A stretch of DNA of 64,000 nt from an uncultured Parabacteroides sp. (GCA_949296075.1 CASFNG010000008.1:1-64000); one strand, 5' to 3'; counted from the stretch's first letter, positions 1 through 9,535 are shown. Notes: a model not told the origin generated them from the letters alone. Numbers and translations are program-made.

Positions 1-629
1 GCAAACGGGTTTCTCGGTATCAGCCCGTTGAAGTGCGCACGCATCACCACGCCTTTCAGCCACATGCACTTCTCCCATATCGTGCCGTTACGCAATCCCG
101 CTTCTGTGGAGAGATAGACCGCAAACTCCTTGATGAAGTCGGGAGTAAGTTCCAGCATCGACATGTCGCTACGCTTGTAGAACGACTTGATGAACGCCGC
201 CACATAGTTCCTTGCCACTACCCTTGACTGATAGGTCGCCAACTTCCTGTCCTTGCCGACACGCTTCTTGAACACCTCGTTTTCACGGTCGAAGGCTTTG
301 AGCAGCGTTTCATACTCACCGCCTATGCCCTGATAGGCGTTGCGCACCATCTCTGCCGTCACAAACGCTTCACGGTCGGAAATGCGCTGGTAGTGCTTGA
401 TGATTTGCGCCTTGATGTTGTCGAGCGCAAGGTTCGTTTCCCTCGCCTCCACGCTCTTGCCCTTGGCACGGTTGCCCTTTGCGTCCCAAAGTTCCTTTGA
501 GATGCTCCGCTTGCAACTGAACTGCGCCACCGTTCCGTTGATTGTAACCCGTCCCATGATGGGGACAATTCCGTTCTTCTCCTTGCTGCCGTTCGCATAG
601 AACAGCACGCGAAATGTACTTCTTGCCAT
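1..629 (-). CDS. Tyrosine-type site-specific recombinase (integrase), 3' part cut off by the window edge
   Basis: Reading leftward from the ATG at 629, the frame stays open to base 1 (about 209 codons). The start, MARSTFRVLFYANGSK, and the following strand-rich stretch resemble the Arm DNA-binding domain of Bacteroidetes integrases; residues about 110-209 look like the helical SAM-like core-binding domain. The catalytic domain (R...H-R-H...Y) would lie outside the window, so activity cannot be judged. Such genes usually sit at one end of an integrated conjugative or mobilisable element, or act as invertases for phase-variable loci. A promoter-like TAGTTTTG lies just upstream. The family call is fairly sure; the type of element is not. 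Confidence 0.8.
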   Translation of the reverse strand, partial: MARSTFRVLFYANGSKEKNGIVPIMGRVTINGTVAQFSCKRSISKELWDAKGNRAKGKSVEARETNLALDNIKAQIIKHYQRISDREAFVTAEMVRNAYQGIGGEYETLLKAFDRENEVFKKRVGKDRKLATYQSRVVARNYVAAFIKSFYKRSDMSMLELTPDFIKEFAVYLSTEAGLRNGTIWEKCMWLKGVVMRAHFNGLIPRNPF

Positions 630-647
630 ACTCGTTCTTTTTGGTTG

Positions 648-655
648 CAAAACTA
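648..655 (-). promoter_or_regulatory. Candidate -7 element of the integrase gene
   Basis: On the minus strand TAGTTTTG fits the Bacteroidetes -7 consensus TAnnTTTG and lies 18 bases before the ATG at 629. A TTG about 23 bases further upstream is slightly outside the usual 19-21 base gap. Confidence 0.5.
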
Positions 656-894
656 TAAATCAACGAGTTAAACCTTGACAAGCAAACCTACGCAGAGCGC
701 GGCAAACGGAACGATGATTGTTAAATCCGCACTTTCATCGGGTAATGAATAGGAAACCGTTCTTCTGCTTCAATCCGCTCAGGAACGGTTTTCAGCTCTC
801 TCCCCAACTTCCACGATTTTCTCCTAACTACTTAATTCACAGATTATATTGCGTTAATCTGCCGAATTTCGGAGGTTTTTCCATAGATTTTCCG
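656..894. other. Gene-free stretch between the integrase gene and pgk
   Basis: No credible reading frame, RNA gene or strong terminator was seen here. If the integrase marks the end of an inserted element, the chromosome-element junction should fall in this stretch, but with only one end in the window the direct repeat that would define it cannot be identified. Confidence 0.4.
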
Positions 895-902
895 TAAGTT
901 TG
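895..902 (+). promoter_or_regulatory. Candidate -7 element of pgk
   Basis: TAAGTTTG matches TAnnTTTG and would give a leader of about 40 bases before the pgk ATG at 950. No clear TTG is present at the -33 position. Confidence 0.55.
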
Positions 903-949
903 CAAACGGTAAAAAGAACTTTTTATAGAGACTTTAAAATACAATAGTT

Positions 950-2221
950 ATGCAAACAATTGACAATTTTAATTTTGCCGGCAAAAAGGCATTTGTTCGG
1001 GTTGACTTCAACGTTCCTTTGGACGAGAATTTCAACATTACGGACGACACCCGTATGCGTGCCGCCCTCCCTACTTTAAAAAAGATCTTGGCTGATGGCG
1101 GTAGCGTGATCATCGGTTCTCACTTAGGTCGCCCGAAAGGAGTTACAGATAAGTTCTCTTTAAAACATATATTGAAACACCTTTCCGAGTTGCTGGGCAT
1201 AGACGTTCAATTCGCGAACGACTGCATCGGAGAAGAGGCTGGCGTAAAAGCTGCCGCTTTGCAACCGGGCGAGGCTTTGCTGCTTGAGAACCTTCGTTTC
1301 TATGCGGAAGAAGAGGGTAAACCCAGAGGATTGGCGGAAGATGCTTCCGATGAGGAGAAGAAAGCGGCCAAGAAGGCTGTCAAGGAAAGCCAGAAAGAAT
1401 TCACGAAGAGATTGGCATCCTACGCCGATTGCTATGTGAACGACGCATTCGGTACCGCTCACCGAGCTCATGCGTCTACGGCATTGATCGCCGACTACTT
1501 TGATACGGATCACAAGATGTTCGGCTACTTGATGGAGAAAGAGGTGAAGGCTGTCGATAAGGTAATGAACGACATCAAACGTCCGTTCACGGCTATCATG
1601 GGAGGTTCGAAGGTTTCCTCCAAGATCGAGATCATCGAGAACCTGTTGAATAAGGTGGATAACCTGATCATCACAGGAGGTATGACCTATACGTTCACCA
1701 AGGCTCAAGGAGGTAAGATCGGGAAATCCATTTGTGAGGATGACAAATTGGATCTTGCGCTCGAGCTGATGAAGAAAGCGAAGGACAAAGGTGTCAACTT
1801 AGTATTGGCTGTTGACGCTAAGATCGCCGACGATTTCAGCAACGACGCCAAGACTGACTTCGCTCCGGTAGATCAAATTCCTGACAACTGGGAAGGTCTT
1901 GACATAGGTCCTAAGACTGAGGAGATTTATGCCAACGTAATCAAGGGCTCCAAGACGATCCTTTGGAACGGCCCGACGGGCGTATTCGAGTTTGACAACT
2001 TCACTCACGGATCTCGTGCTGTCGGTGAGGCTATCGTAGAGGCAACGAAGAATGGCGCCTTCTCGTTAGTTGGAGGTGGAGATTCCGTCGCTTGCGTCAA
2101 TAAGTTCGGCTTAGCGAACGGTGTATCGTACGTATCCACGGGAGGTGGCGCTTTGCTTGAGGCAATCGAAGGCAAAGTTCTTCCGGGTATCGCAGCCGTA
2201 AAAGGCGAGCCTTACAAATAA
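950..2221 (+). CDS. pgk: Phosphoglycerate kinase
   Basis: This cytoplasmic glycolytic enzyme moves the acyl phosphate of 1,3-bisphosphoglycerate to ADP. The 423-residue product has the family marks in order: [10 protein letters not shown] (residues 17-26), [35 protein letters not shown] in the hinge region, WNGPTGVFE, and the nucleotide loop GGGDSVAC near the end. A lysine/glutamate-rich insert at about residues 119-160 makes it some 25-30 residues longer than most bacterial forms. It is a single gene with its own promoter and a strong terminator shared with dnaB, which comes from the opposite side. The call is secure. Confidence 0.98.
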   Translation: MQTIDNFNFAGKKAFVRVDFNVPLDENFNITDDTRMRAALPTLKKILADGGSVIIGSHLGRPKGVTDKFSLKHILKHLSELLGIDVQFANDCIGEEAGVKAAALQPGEALLLENLRFYAEEEGKPRGLAEDASDEEKKAAKKAVKESQKEFTKRLASYADCYVNDAFGTAHRAHASTALIADYFDTDHKMFGYLMEKEVKAVDKVMNDIKRPFTAIMGGSKVSSKIEIIENLLNKVDNLIITGGMTYTFTKAQGGKIGKSICEDDKLDLALELMKKAKDKGVNLVLAVDAKIADDFSNDAKTDFAPVDQIPDNWEGLDIGPKTEEIYANVIKGSKTILWNGPTGVFEFDNFTHGSRAVGEAIVEATKNGAFSLVGGGDSVACVNKFGLANGVSYVSTGGGALLEAIEGKVLPGIAAVKGEPYK

Positions 2222-2250
2222 AGAGACGAACTGATTAGAATCCATAAATA

Positions 2251-2298
2251 AAAATCCCCGGGATACTCAATCAATGTTGAGTTATCCCGGGGATTTTT
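2251..2298. terminator. Bidirectional terminator between pgk and dnaB
   Basis: A long near-perfect hairpin (AAAATCCCCGGGAT pairing with ATCCCGGGGATTTTT, extended by ACTCAA/TTGAGT) has a T run on both strands, so it can stop both converging genes. Confidence 0.9.
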
Positions 2299-2355
2299 TT
2301 GTTCTACAAACTGATTAAACTCGCGCCACAAGAAAGGGAAAGTCCTCCATATTTA

Positions 2356-3894
2356 TCAGAACGGCACCTCATTATTGCTCTGGCTCAGGAAATCCGCCCC
2401 GGGAGAAGAGATCGGCGGCAACGGACTCCCCTCATTCATTGTAGAAGCGAACTCCCTCATCGGCACGTCCTCCTCGATATTCATGAACTTGGCGAACTCG
2501 CTCTTGAAACGCAGACGCACATCCCCCACCGCACCGTTACGATGCTTGGCGATAATGATCTCGGCCAGGCCTATCAAGGAGTTGCCCCGTTCATCCTCGG
2601 TGATCTTATAGTATTCAGGGCGATGGATGAAACACACCATATCCGCGTCCTGCTCGATGGCCCCGGACTCACGCAAATCCGCCAATTGAGGGCGTTTCCC
2701 TTCCGCTCCCTGACGAGCCTCCACGCCACGGTTCAGCTGCGACAAGGCGATGATCGGGATATTCAACTCCTTGGCCAAGCCTTTCAACGAGCGGGAGATC
2801 GTACTCACCTCCTGCTCGCGACTACCAAAATTCATTCCACTCGCATTCATCAACTGCAAATAGTCGATAATGATACACTTGATGCCATGCTCACGCACCA
2901 ACCGACGCGCTTTCGTACGCAACTCGAAGACAGACAAGCTCGGTGTATCATCCACATAGATCGGAGCGTCGTAAAGTTCCTTGATCTTGAAATCCAGCTG
3001 CTCCCACTCATAGCTCTCCAAGCGTCCGCTCTTGATCTTATCCCCCGGTATCTCACACACGTTCACGATCAAGCGATTCACCAACTGGACATTGCTCATC
3101 TCAAGCGAGAAGAGGGCGACAGGCGTGTTGAAGTTGACCGCCATGTTCTTCGCCATCGAGAGGACAAACGCCGTCTTTCCCATCGCGGGGCGAGCGGCGA
3201 TAATGATCAGGTCCGAGTTTTGCCAGCCGGAGGTGATCTTGTCGAGCCCATCGAAACCAGTTCGCAAGCCGCTCAATCCCTCCTTCTGGTTCGCCGCCTT
3301 CTCCAGCATCTCGCGCGCCTCCTTGATGACAGGATTGATCTGCGTCACATCCTTCTTCACGTTACGCTGCGAGATCTCGAACAGCTTCCCCTCCGCCTCC
3401 TGCATGAGGTCGTCCACGTCGATCGTCTCGTCGAAAGCCTTCCCCTGGATCATCGCCGTGAACGAGATCAGTTCCCTCGCCAAATATTTCTGGGCGATGA
3501 TACGGGCATGATACTCAATATGCGCGCTACTCGCCACCTTGCCGGTAAGTTGCGAGATGTAGAACGGCCCTCCCACCTCATCCAGCTCACCTCGTTTCTT
3601 CAGCTGCTCGGTGACGGTAAGCATATCCACCGGACGCTGGTTCAACGCCAAATCCACGATCGCGGCGTAGATCTTCTCATGCGCCTTCTCGTAGAAGCAT
3701 TCCGGCTTCAGGATCTCGCTGACGATCGAATACGCGTCCTTCTCCAGCATCAGCGCGCCCAAGACGGCTTCCTCCAGCTCACGCGCCTGTGGCGGCTTCC
3801 TGCCCAAATCAGCGGGCAGCATCTCCTCCAAGCTTTTCTTCCTTCCTCTCCCGGAAAGTCTGGTTCCTTCCGATATGCTTTCTTTTTTTGCCAT
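2356..3894 (-). CDS. dnaB: Replicative DNA helicase DnaB
   Basis: This is the hexameric 5'-3' helicase of the replication fork. The N-terminal DnaB domain covers about residues 35-140 and the RecA-like C-terminal ATPase domain follows, with Walker A ARPAMGKTA at about 235-242, SLEMS, and the SQLNRGVEAR segment. Length from the chosen start is 512 residues, normal for Bacteroidetes. The frame has an earlier ATG at 3918, but the promoter element TACCTTTG at 3916-3923 overlaps it, so transcription must start downstream of it. The ATG at 3894 (MAKKESISEG) has GGA four bases upstream and is preferred. Confidence 0.96.
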   Translation of the reverse strand: MAKKESISEGTRLSGRGRKKSLEEMLPADLGRKPPQARELEEAVLGALMLEKDAYSIVSEILKPECFYEKAHEKIYAAIVDLALNQRPVDMLTVTEQLKKRGELDEVGGPFYISQLTGKVASSAHIEYHARIIAQKYLARELISFTAMIQGKAFDETIDVDDLMQEAEGKLFEISQRNVKKDVTQINPVIKEAREMLEKAANQKEGLSGLRTGFDGLDKITSGWQNSDLIIIAARPAMGKTAFVLSMAKNMAVNFNTPVALFSLEMSNVQLVNRLIVNVCEIPGDKIKSGRLESYEWEQLDFKIKELYDAPIYVDDTPSLSVFELRTKARRLVREHGIKCIIIDYLQLMNASGMNFGSREQEVSTISRSLKGLAKELNIPIIALSQLNRGVEARQGAEGKRPQLADLRESGAIEQDADMVCFIHRPEYYKITEDERGNSLIGLAEIIIAKHRNGAVGDVRLRFKSEFAKFMNIEEDVPMREFASTMNEGSPLPPISSPGADFLSQSNNEVPF

Positions 3895-3915
3895 GCATTC
3901 CTTTTTTTGGGGTCT

Positions 3916-3923
3916 CAAAGGTA
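3916..3923 (-). promoter_or_regulatory. -7 element of dnaB
   Basis: TACCTTTG on the minus strand. It lies on top of the upstream in-frame ATG at 3918 and therefore decides the start of dnaB in favour of 3894. Confidence 0.65.
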
Positions 3924-3957
3924 ATCACTTTTGACGATTCCCGGAACGAAGCTCCCC

Positions 3958-4002
3958 TACTTTTCGGGAAAGATTCCCCGACTTTCCGGAAAATCCCCCC
4001 CC
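3958..4002. repeat. Intergenic 22-bp tandem units, type 1 (copy A)
   Basis: Two adjoining units, 3958-3979 (TACTTTTCGGGAAAGATTCC...) and 3980-4002 (GACTTTCCGGAAAATCC...), share the pattern CTTTTC-GGGAAAG followed by a C run; a weaker unit may precede them from about 3927. Each contains an imperfect dyad TTTCsGGAAA. The same pattern recurs at 19286, 35489 and 63113. It sits between divergent dnaB and the mcrBC operon. Confidence 0.65.
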
Positions 4003-4043
4003 TACAAATTCTTATCTTCGCACCAACACTTAGATATATAGCC

Positions 4044-5594
4044 ATGAAGAGAACAAAGAAATCCTTAAAACAATATTGTGATGAACTGACTGTATGGGAG
4101 GATTGGCGAAAGAGATACAAGCGATACGTGCCGCGATTCATCGATGAGGCCTTGACGAAAACGCATTGGGAAGATTGGGAACCGAATCTATTCAGAGAGT
4201 TCTTCGAACGATCGAGCGGTCAATGCGTATCCTCGTTACAGCAAGGTTATTTCACCAAGGAAGAACAAGAAAGAATCAAATCCAACTGGCAGAAGATAGC
4301 TCCCCTTCTCAAGAAAATAGCGGAAAGCCAGGATGAACCTCAATGGGAGACTTATCACCAAATAAAGAAACTGATAAGGAGCTTGACTTTCCAAGACCGG
4401 AGGGCGGCCACCAACCGCCTGATCGCGTCGCTGCAACCCAACCTTCTATGCACGATCGTCAAGGAAGAGAGCCTTGAGGAGCTGTTTTACAAGCTGAAAG
4501 CCCATTCCTCGGAGGAGTTGCCCCGGTTCAATGGCGGCGATTGGTTCAAGAACAGTTACCATATCCTTGCCCTTTTCCAAAAAGCGCTGCGACCGCAAAA
4601 CCCATTAGACATAATCACTTATCCTTGGCAAATACTGACACATTTTAAGGAGATGGAAGAAAAACAAAACGAGCGGGAAAATAACATCCAAGCGATGGTC
4701 GAGCTCGTCCGAAGCAACCATAACTTGATACTCACCGGGGCTCCGGGCACGGGAAAGACCTATTTAGCTCGACAGATAGCCAAACGGATAATCGGCCTTC
4801 AGGAAAGCGAATCTCTCCAAGAGAGCGAGCGATTCACTCTCGTCCAATTCCACCCCTCCTATGACTATACGGACTTCGTGGAAGGCCTTAGACCGACACC
4901 TCCCGACCGGAACGGGAATATCGGGTTCGAACGAAAGGACGGGGCGTTCAAGGCCTTTTGCAAGAAAGCTCTCGCCAACGAAAGCCTCCCTTTTGTTTTC
5001 GTCATCGACGAGATCAACCGCGGGGAAATATCAAAAATATTCGGGGAGCTCTTTTGCTGCATAGACCCGGGCTATCGTGGCAAGGAGGGATTGATCCAGA
5101 CCCAATATCAAAACATGATAACCGATGAATCCGATCCATTCCGAAAAGGGTTTTATGTACCTGACAACCTATATATCATCGGAACGATGAACGACATAGA
5201 CCGCAGTGTCGAGAACATGGATTTCGCCATGCGAAGACGTTTCGCATGGAAAGAGGTAAGAGCCAACGAACATACGGATATGCTGAATGAATTCGGGGAT
5301 CTGAAAGAGACGATCGTGAGGAAAATGAATCGTCTGAATGACACCATATGGAACGAGAGAACAGACGAGGGTATCGAAGGGCTTGGAACCGCTTATCATA
5401 TCGGTGGCGCCTATTTCATGAAGATAGGGCTTTACCTGGATCACGAGCGTTCGAACGAGGACGAGGCTTTCCGCAAACTATGGGAGAACCATTTGCGGGG
5501 AATACTCCACGAATACCTTAGAGGCTCGCTCAACGCCGCCGAGAACTTGAGGACATTGGAACAAATCTATTATTCCGACCCCACGCAAGAATGA
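4044..5594 (+). CDS. mcrB: McrB-like AAA+ NTPase of a type IV restriction system
   Basis: This is the motor subunit of McrBC, which cleaves modified (methylated) DNA and uses GTP in studied members. The 516-residue product has an unrecognised N-terminal part of about 220 residues (presumably target recognition), then the AAA_5 module: Walker A GAPGTGKTYLARQIAKRI at about 232, the FHPSYDYTDFVEG segment, Walker B FVIDEINRGEISKIFGE at about 319, and GTMNDIDRSVENMDFAMRRRF at about 380, which carries the McrB-type MNxxDRS motif and the arginine finger. The frame is open further upstream, but ATG 4044 follows a promoter-like TATCTTCG at 4012-4019. The stop overlaps the mcrC start by four bases (ATGA). 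N-terminal specificity cannot be read from sequence. Confidence 0.9.
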   Translation: MKRTKKSLKQYCDELTVWEDWRKRYKRYVPRFIDEALTKTHWEDWEPNLFREFFERSSGQCVSSLQQGYFTKEEQERIKSNWQKIAPLLKKIAESQDEPQWETYHQIKKLIRSLTFQDRRAATNRLIASLQPNLLCTIVKEESLEELFYKLKAHSSEELPRFNGGDWFKNSYHILALFQKALRPQNPLDIITYPWQILTHFKEMEEKQNERENNIQAMVELVRSNHNLILTGAPGTGKTYLARQIAKRIIGLQESESLQESERFTLVQFHPSYDYTDFVEGLRPTPPDRNGNIGFERKDGAFKAFCKKALANESLPFVFVIDEINRGEISKIFGELFCCIDPGYRGKEGLIQTQYQNMITDESDPFRKGFYVPDNLYIIGTMNDIDRSVENMDFAMRRRFAWKEVRANEHTDMLNEFGDLKETIVRKMNRLNDTIWNERTDEGIEGLGTAYHIGGAYFMKIGLYLDHERSNEDEAFRKLWENHLRGILHEYLRGSLNAAENLRTLEQIYYSDPTQE

Positions 5595-6949
5595 GAGACC
5601 TACGAGACAACACCCGCTACCTGCTGGACGAAAGAGAGGAGATCAGCCTTTATCGGCAGATCGCCAATCATACCGTAGAGGCTATTTCTGAGAAAGCCGG
5701 CAGCAACTTGCTCGTTTTCCCCTTCTCATTCAAGGATTGTAAAGACAAAATCGGCGAACAATGCCTGATGGAACTATGGCCTCAAGGCGAGAGTTACCTC
5801 TTGCGAACCGGAAACTTGGCCGGTTTCATCGGTATCGACGGTCAGTCCATCTCTATCCGCTCCCGATTCTCGGAGAAAGATGGAGAAGAGGATTTTTTCC
5901 TGCACTATATGCTCCAAAAAGTATTGTCGGTCAATTTGTTCAACCTTAAGCACACGACGAGTCCTGAGCAAGCGCTCGATTTCTTGTTGTATCTATTTCC
6001 TCCATTCCTAAATGCGGCCTTGTCGCAAGGATTATATAAGGAATATAAACGAAATGAGTACAACGACTCACGCATCAAGGGGCGCATCGACGTCGGAAAG
6101 CAAATAAGGATGAACCTCCCGTTCAACGGGCGAGTGGCTTATCGGGTACACGAATATGACCACGACAACCGGATCACCCAGCTGGTACGTCATACCATCG
6201 AATATATCCGGAGCCGGGGAATTGGCAGGAAATTGCTGCGAAGCGACGAGGAGACCAAGATGAACGTGGCGAAAATCGTTCAGGCTACCGCCACGTACCA
6301 AAAGCAAGACAGGCGACAGGTCGTGTGGGAGAACCTAAAGAATATAAGCCACCCTTATTTCACGCATTACGCGCCCTTGCAAAAGCTATGTATCAGGATA
6401 TTGCGACACGAGCGCCTGAAATACGGGAAAGATCCCAACGAATTGTTCGGTATCCTTTTCGACGTATCGTGGCTTTGGGAGGAATATTTGGCCGGTTTAC
6501 TGAAACCGCATGGCTTCAAGCATCCCGATAACAGATGGAATAAGGGAGGGATCTACTTGGGAATGGAGATGGAGAAGCGAACGAATGCCTTCTTACGTTA
6601 CCCTGACTTTTATGACAAGGAGCCGGATGGGATTGTCATAGACGCTAAATACAAGACAGAAATCAACGAGGTAACGGATATTAACCAGATGATTTCATAC
6701 CTGTTCCGTCTAAAAGGACATATAGGGATCTTCATCTTGCCGACACGGTTTGACAGCTCTTCAACGACCTATCAATTAAAAGGATACGGGACACGGCACA
6801 ATATGCTCCTCCAAAAATATCCATTCCAAATACCGGCCAATATATCCTCATACAAGGAATTCGAGAGGGAGATGGAAAAATCCGAGCGACAGCTAAAGGA
6901 GAATATCCAAGCCCTCCAAACCACACAAAAGGGATTCATCCCTTCTTAA
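5591..6949 (+). CDS. mcrC: McrC-like nuclease subunit of the McrBC system
   Basis: This is the partner of the preceding McrB homologue. The 452-residue product is the size of Bacteroidetes McrC proteins. An N-terminal beta-rich part is followed by a helical middle and a C-terminal PD-(D/E)xK nuclease site: YPDFYDKEPDGIVIDAKYK around residues 337-355, with D346, D351 and K353 as likely catalytic residues. The start overlaps the mcrB stop (ATGA), so the two are translationally coupled. The pair forms an isolated two-gene defence unit between dnaB and ettA with no methyltransferase nearby, as expected for a modification-dependent enzyme. Confidence 0.9.
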   Translation: MRDLRDNTRYLLDEREEISLYRQIANHTVEAISEKAGSNLLVFPFSFKDCKDKIGEQCLMELWPQGESYLLRTGNLAGFIGIDGQSISIRSRFSEKDGEEDFFLHYMLQKVLSVNLFNLKHTTSPEQALDFLLYLFPPFLNAALSQGLYKEYKRNEYNDSRIKGRIDVGKQIRMNLPFNGRVAYRVHEYDHDNRITQLVRHTIEYIRSRGIGRKLLRSDEETKMNVAKIVQATATYQKQDRRQVVWENLKNISHPYFTHYAPLQKLCIRILRHERLKYGKDPNELFGILFDVSWLWEEYLAGLLKPHGFKHPDNRWNKGGIYLGMEMEKRTNAFLRYPDFYDKEPDGIVIDAKYKTEINEVTDINQMISYLFRLKGHIGIFILPTRFDSSSTTYQLKGYGTRHNMLLQKYPFQIPANISSYKEFEREMEKSERQLKENIQALQTTQKGFIPS

Positions 6950-7031
6950 TAGAATCTTGTAAGATCAAAGATATTTGCGTAGATTTACCCCACTTTTTAA
7001 TCAGCGGGATATTATATCTGAATTTTCATAT

Positions 7032-8720
7032 ATGGCAGACGACAAAAAGATCATTTTCTCGATGGTGGGGGTCAGCAAGATCTTCCCGCCGCAAAAGCAA
7101 GTGCTTAAGAACATCTACCTATCGTTCTTCTATGGGGCGAAAATCGGTATCATCGGATTGAACGGATCCGGTAAGTCCACCTTGCTCAAGATCATAGCGG
7201 GCATCGACAAGGAGTACCAAGGGGAGGTCGTGTTCTCTCCGGGATACTCGGTGGGATACCTCGAGCAGGACCCGAAACTGGAGCCGGGCAAGACCGTCAA
7301 GGAGGTCGTGCAGGAAGGCGTGCAAGAGATCGTGGACATCTTGAAAGAATATGAGGCCGTGAACGAGCGGTTCGGTGATCCGGAGGTGCTGGAGAACCCC
7401 GACAAAATGGATGAGCTGATCAACCGGCAGGCTGAGTTGCAGGACAAGATCGACGCCACCGACGCCTGGAACCTTGACAGCCGGTTGGAACGGGCGATGG
7501 ACGCGTTGCGCTGCCCGCCCGAGGATCAAGTGGTGGATACCCTCTCTGGAGGAGAACGGCGACGGGTAGCGCTTTGCCGCCTGTTGCTCCAGCAACCGGA
7601 CGTGCTATTGCTCGACGAGCCGACCAACCACCTCGACGCGGAGTCGATCGACTGGTTAGAGCAGCATCTCCAGCAATACGCGGGGACGGTGATCTGTATC
7701 ACCCACGACCGCTACTTCCTGGATCACGTGGCAGGCTGGATCCTGGAGCTGGATCGCGGGGAAGGTATCCCTTGGAAAGGCAATTACTCCTCATGGCTCG
7801 ACCAGAAGACCAAACGCATGGCGCAAGAGGAGAAGCAGGCAAGCAAACGGCGCAAGACGTTGGAGCGAGAGCTGGAATGGATCCACATGGCTCCCAAGGC
7901 ACGACAGGCAAAAGGAAAGGCGCGCTTGAACTCGTACGAGGCGCTCTTGAACGAGGATCAGAAAGAGCGGGAAGCCAAGTTGGAGATCTTCATCCCGAAC
8001 GGTCCCCGATTGGGCAACAAGGTGATCGAGGCTCAGCACGTGGCGAAGGCGTTCGGCGACAAGCTCTTGTTCGACGATCTCAATTTCGCCCTTCCGCCTA
8101 ACGGTATCGTAGGCGTGATCGGCCCGAACGGAGCGGGAAAAACGACCCTGTTCAAGCTCATCATGGGATTGGAGAAGGTGGATAAAGGCTCTTTTGAGGT
8201 GGGCGAGACCGTACGGATTGGCTATGCGGACCAGACTCACAAGGACATCGATCCGAACAAGAGCGTTTATCAAGTGGTATCAGGCGGGCAAGAACTGATC
8301 CGCATGGGCGGCAAGGAGGTGAACGCCAGGGCCTATCTCTCCAAGTTCAACTTCTCAGGATCCGACCAGGAGAAACTGTGCGGGGTATTGTCGGGAGGAG
8401 AGCGTAACCGGTTGCACCTCGCGCTTACCTTGAAGGCCGATGCGAACGTGCTGCTGCTCGACGAGCCGACCAACGATATTGACGTGAACACGCTCCGGGC
8501 GCTTGAGGAGGGCTTGGAGAATTTCGCCGGCTGCGCCGTGGTCGTATCGCACGATCGCTGGTTCCTCGACCGTATCTGTACACATATCCTCTCGTTTGAG
8601 GGAGACTCTAACGTGGTGTTCTACGAGGGATCCTATTCGGAATACGAGGAATACAAGCGTAAGACACAAGGGAACGTGGAGCCGAAACGGGTACGTTACC
8701 GTAAACTAATCGTAGACTAA
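7032..8720 (+). CDS. ettA: ABC-F ribosome-associated ATPase EttA
   Basis: This soluble ABC-F protein binds the ribosomal E site and gates the first elongation steps according to the ATP/ADP ratio (known for E. coli EttA). It has two ABC cassettes: Walker A GLNGSGKST at residues 42-50 with LSGGERRRVA at about 170 and LLDEPTNHLD, then GPNGAGKTTLF at about 367 with LSGGERNRLH and LLDEPTNDID. The linker has the arm and P-site tether region (QEEKQASKRRKTLERELEWI). Length 562 against 555 in E. coli. An upstream in-frame start at 6975 is rejected because it adds a non-conserved tail to the canonical MADDKKIIFSMVGVSK start. Confidence 0.96.
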   Translation: MADDKKIIFSMVGVSKIFPPQKQVLKNIYLSFFYGAKIGIIGLNGSGKSTLLKIIAGIDKEYQGEVVFSPGYSVGYLEQDPKLEPGKTVKEVVQEGVQEIVDILKEYEAVNERFGDPEVLENPDKMDELINRQAELQDKIDATDAWNLDSRLERAMDALRCPPEDQVVDTLSGGERRRVALCRLLLQQPDVLLLDEPTNHLDAESIDWLEQHLQQYAGTVICITHDRYFLDHVAGWILELDRGEGIPWKGNYSSWLDQKTKRMAQEEKQASKRRKTLERELEWIHMAPKARQAKGKARLNSYEALLNEDQKEREAKLEIFIPNGPRLGNKVIEAQHVAKAFGDKLLFDDLNFALPPNGIVGVIGPNGAGKTTLFKLIMGLEKVDKGSFEVGETVRIGYADQTHKDIDPNKSVYQVVSGGQELIRMGGKEVNARAYLSKFNFSGSDQEKLCGVLSGGERNRLHLALTLKADANVLLLDEPTNDIDVNTLRALEEGLENFAGCAVVVSHDRWFLDRICTHILSFEGDSNVVFYEGSYSEYEEYKRKTQGNVEPKRVRYRKLIVD

Positions 8721-8744
8721 TCATCAACTAAATATCAGGAAAAC

Positions 8745-9398
8745 ATGAGAAAAGGAATGATCGCATGGGCTTTGTCGGCCGCCGCGCTGCTTGGCGTATC
8801 AAACGTGGCGGATGCCCAAAAGACCGAGAAACTGTTTAATGGGAAAGATTTGTCTAACTGGAGTTTCGTGGTGGAAAAAGATGCCAAGCCCGCCGACCAG
8901 GTCTATTCCGTGCGCGACGGACATATCTTCATCACTGGGCAACCTTTCGGCTATATGTACACCCAAAAGAAATATAGCGACTACAAGCTGCACGTGGAAT
9001 GGAGATGGCCCAATGGAGACACGAATGCCAATAGCGGTATCTTCCTTCACATCACGGATCTGACGAACCCTTTCCCTAATACGATCGAATGTAACCTGCA
9101 AGCGGGAAGGGCCGGGTTGTTCGTGCTGCTGGGTGGAGCGGACTTAGTGGAATACCAGTCGCGCCCCGGTGAGAAACGCCCGGACTTCCCGGTCGTGAAG
9201 AACGTGAATCCCTCCAGCGAGAAGCCCGCTGGTGAGTGGAATGAGGCAAATATCTTCGTAAGGGATGGCGTTATCACCGTTTATATCAACGGCGTTTACC
9301 AAAATACCGGGACTTGCCCTGTAAAAGAAGGACATATCGGTCTGCAAAGTGAGGGCAAAGAGGTGGAATTCAGGAATGTAACACTCACCCCGTGGTAA
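8745..9398 (+). CDS. Exported DUF1080 (3-keto-disaccharide hydrolase family) protein
   Basis: The 217-residue product has a signal peptide ending near VADAQ (residue 25), so it is periplasmic or secreted. The rest is one concanavalin-like DUF1080 domain starting KLFNGKDLSNW, with WRWPNGDTNANSGIFLH and a C-terminal GHIGLQSEGKEVEFRNV typical of the family. Some DUF1080 members hydrolyse glycosides already oxidised at C3; whether this one does is unknown. It starts 24 bases after ettA with an AGGA ribosome site, so it may share the transcript, although the functions look unrelated. No matching C3-oxidising dehydrogenase is next to it. Confidence 0.88.
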   Translation: MRKGMIAWALSAAALLGVSNVADAQKTEKLFNGKDLSNWSFVVEKDAKPADQVYSVRDGHIFITGQPFGYMYTQKKYSDYKLHVEWRWPNGDTNANSGIFLHITDLTNPFPNTIECNLQAGRAGLFVLLGGADLVEYQSRPGEKRPDFPVVKNVNPSSEKPAGEWNEANIFVRDGVITVYINGVYQNTGTCPVKEGHIGLQSEGKEVEFRNVTLTPW

Positions 9399-9535
9399 GG
9401 AAGGGAGAAAGGAGCATCGACCTTGAATAAAAAAACAAGATATTCCTAAAAATAGTAAATAAATGTAGTACATTCGCGGAAGTCCCTTTCCACAAAAAGG
9501 GAGCCGATCAACGCTATAACCAATTTTATAAGGTA

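Noticed and set aside
2299-3924. A 541-codon open frame on the plus strand across dnaB
   Set aside because: It is the antisense of dnaB. Its protein is Arg/His/Leu-rich without domain marks, and the dnaB strand has all helicase motifs.
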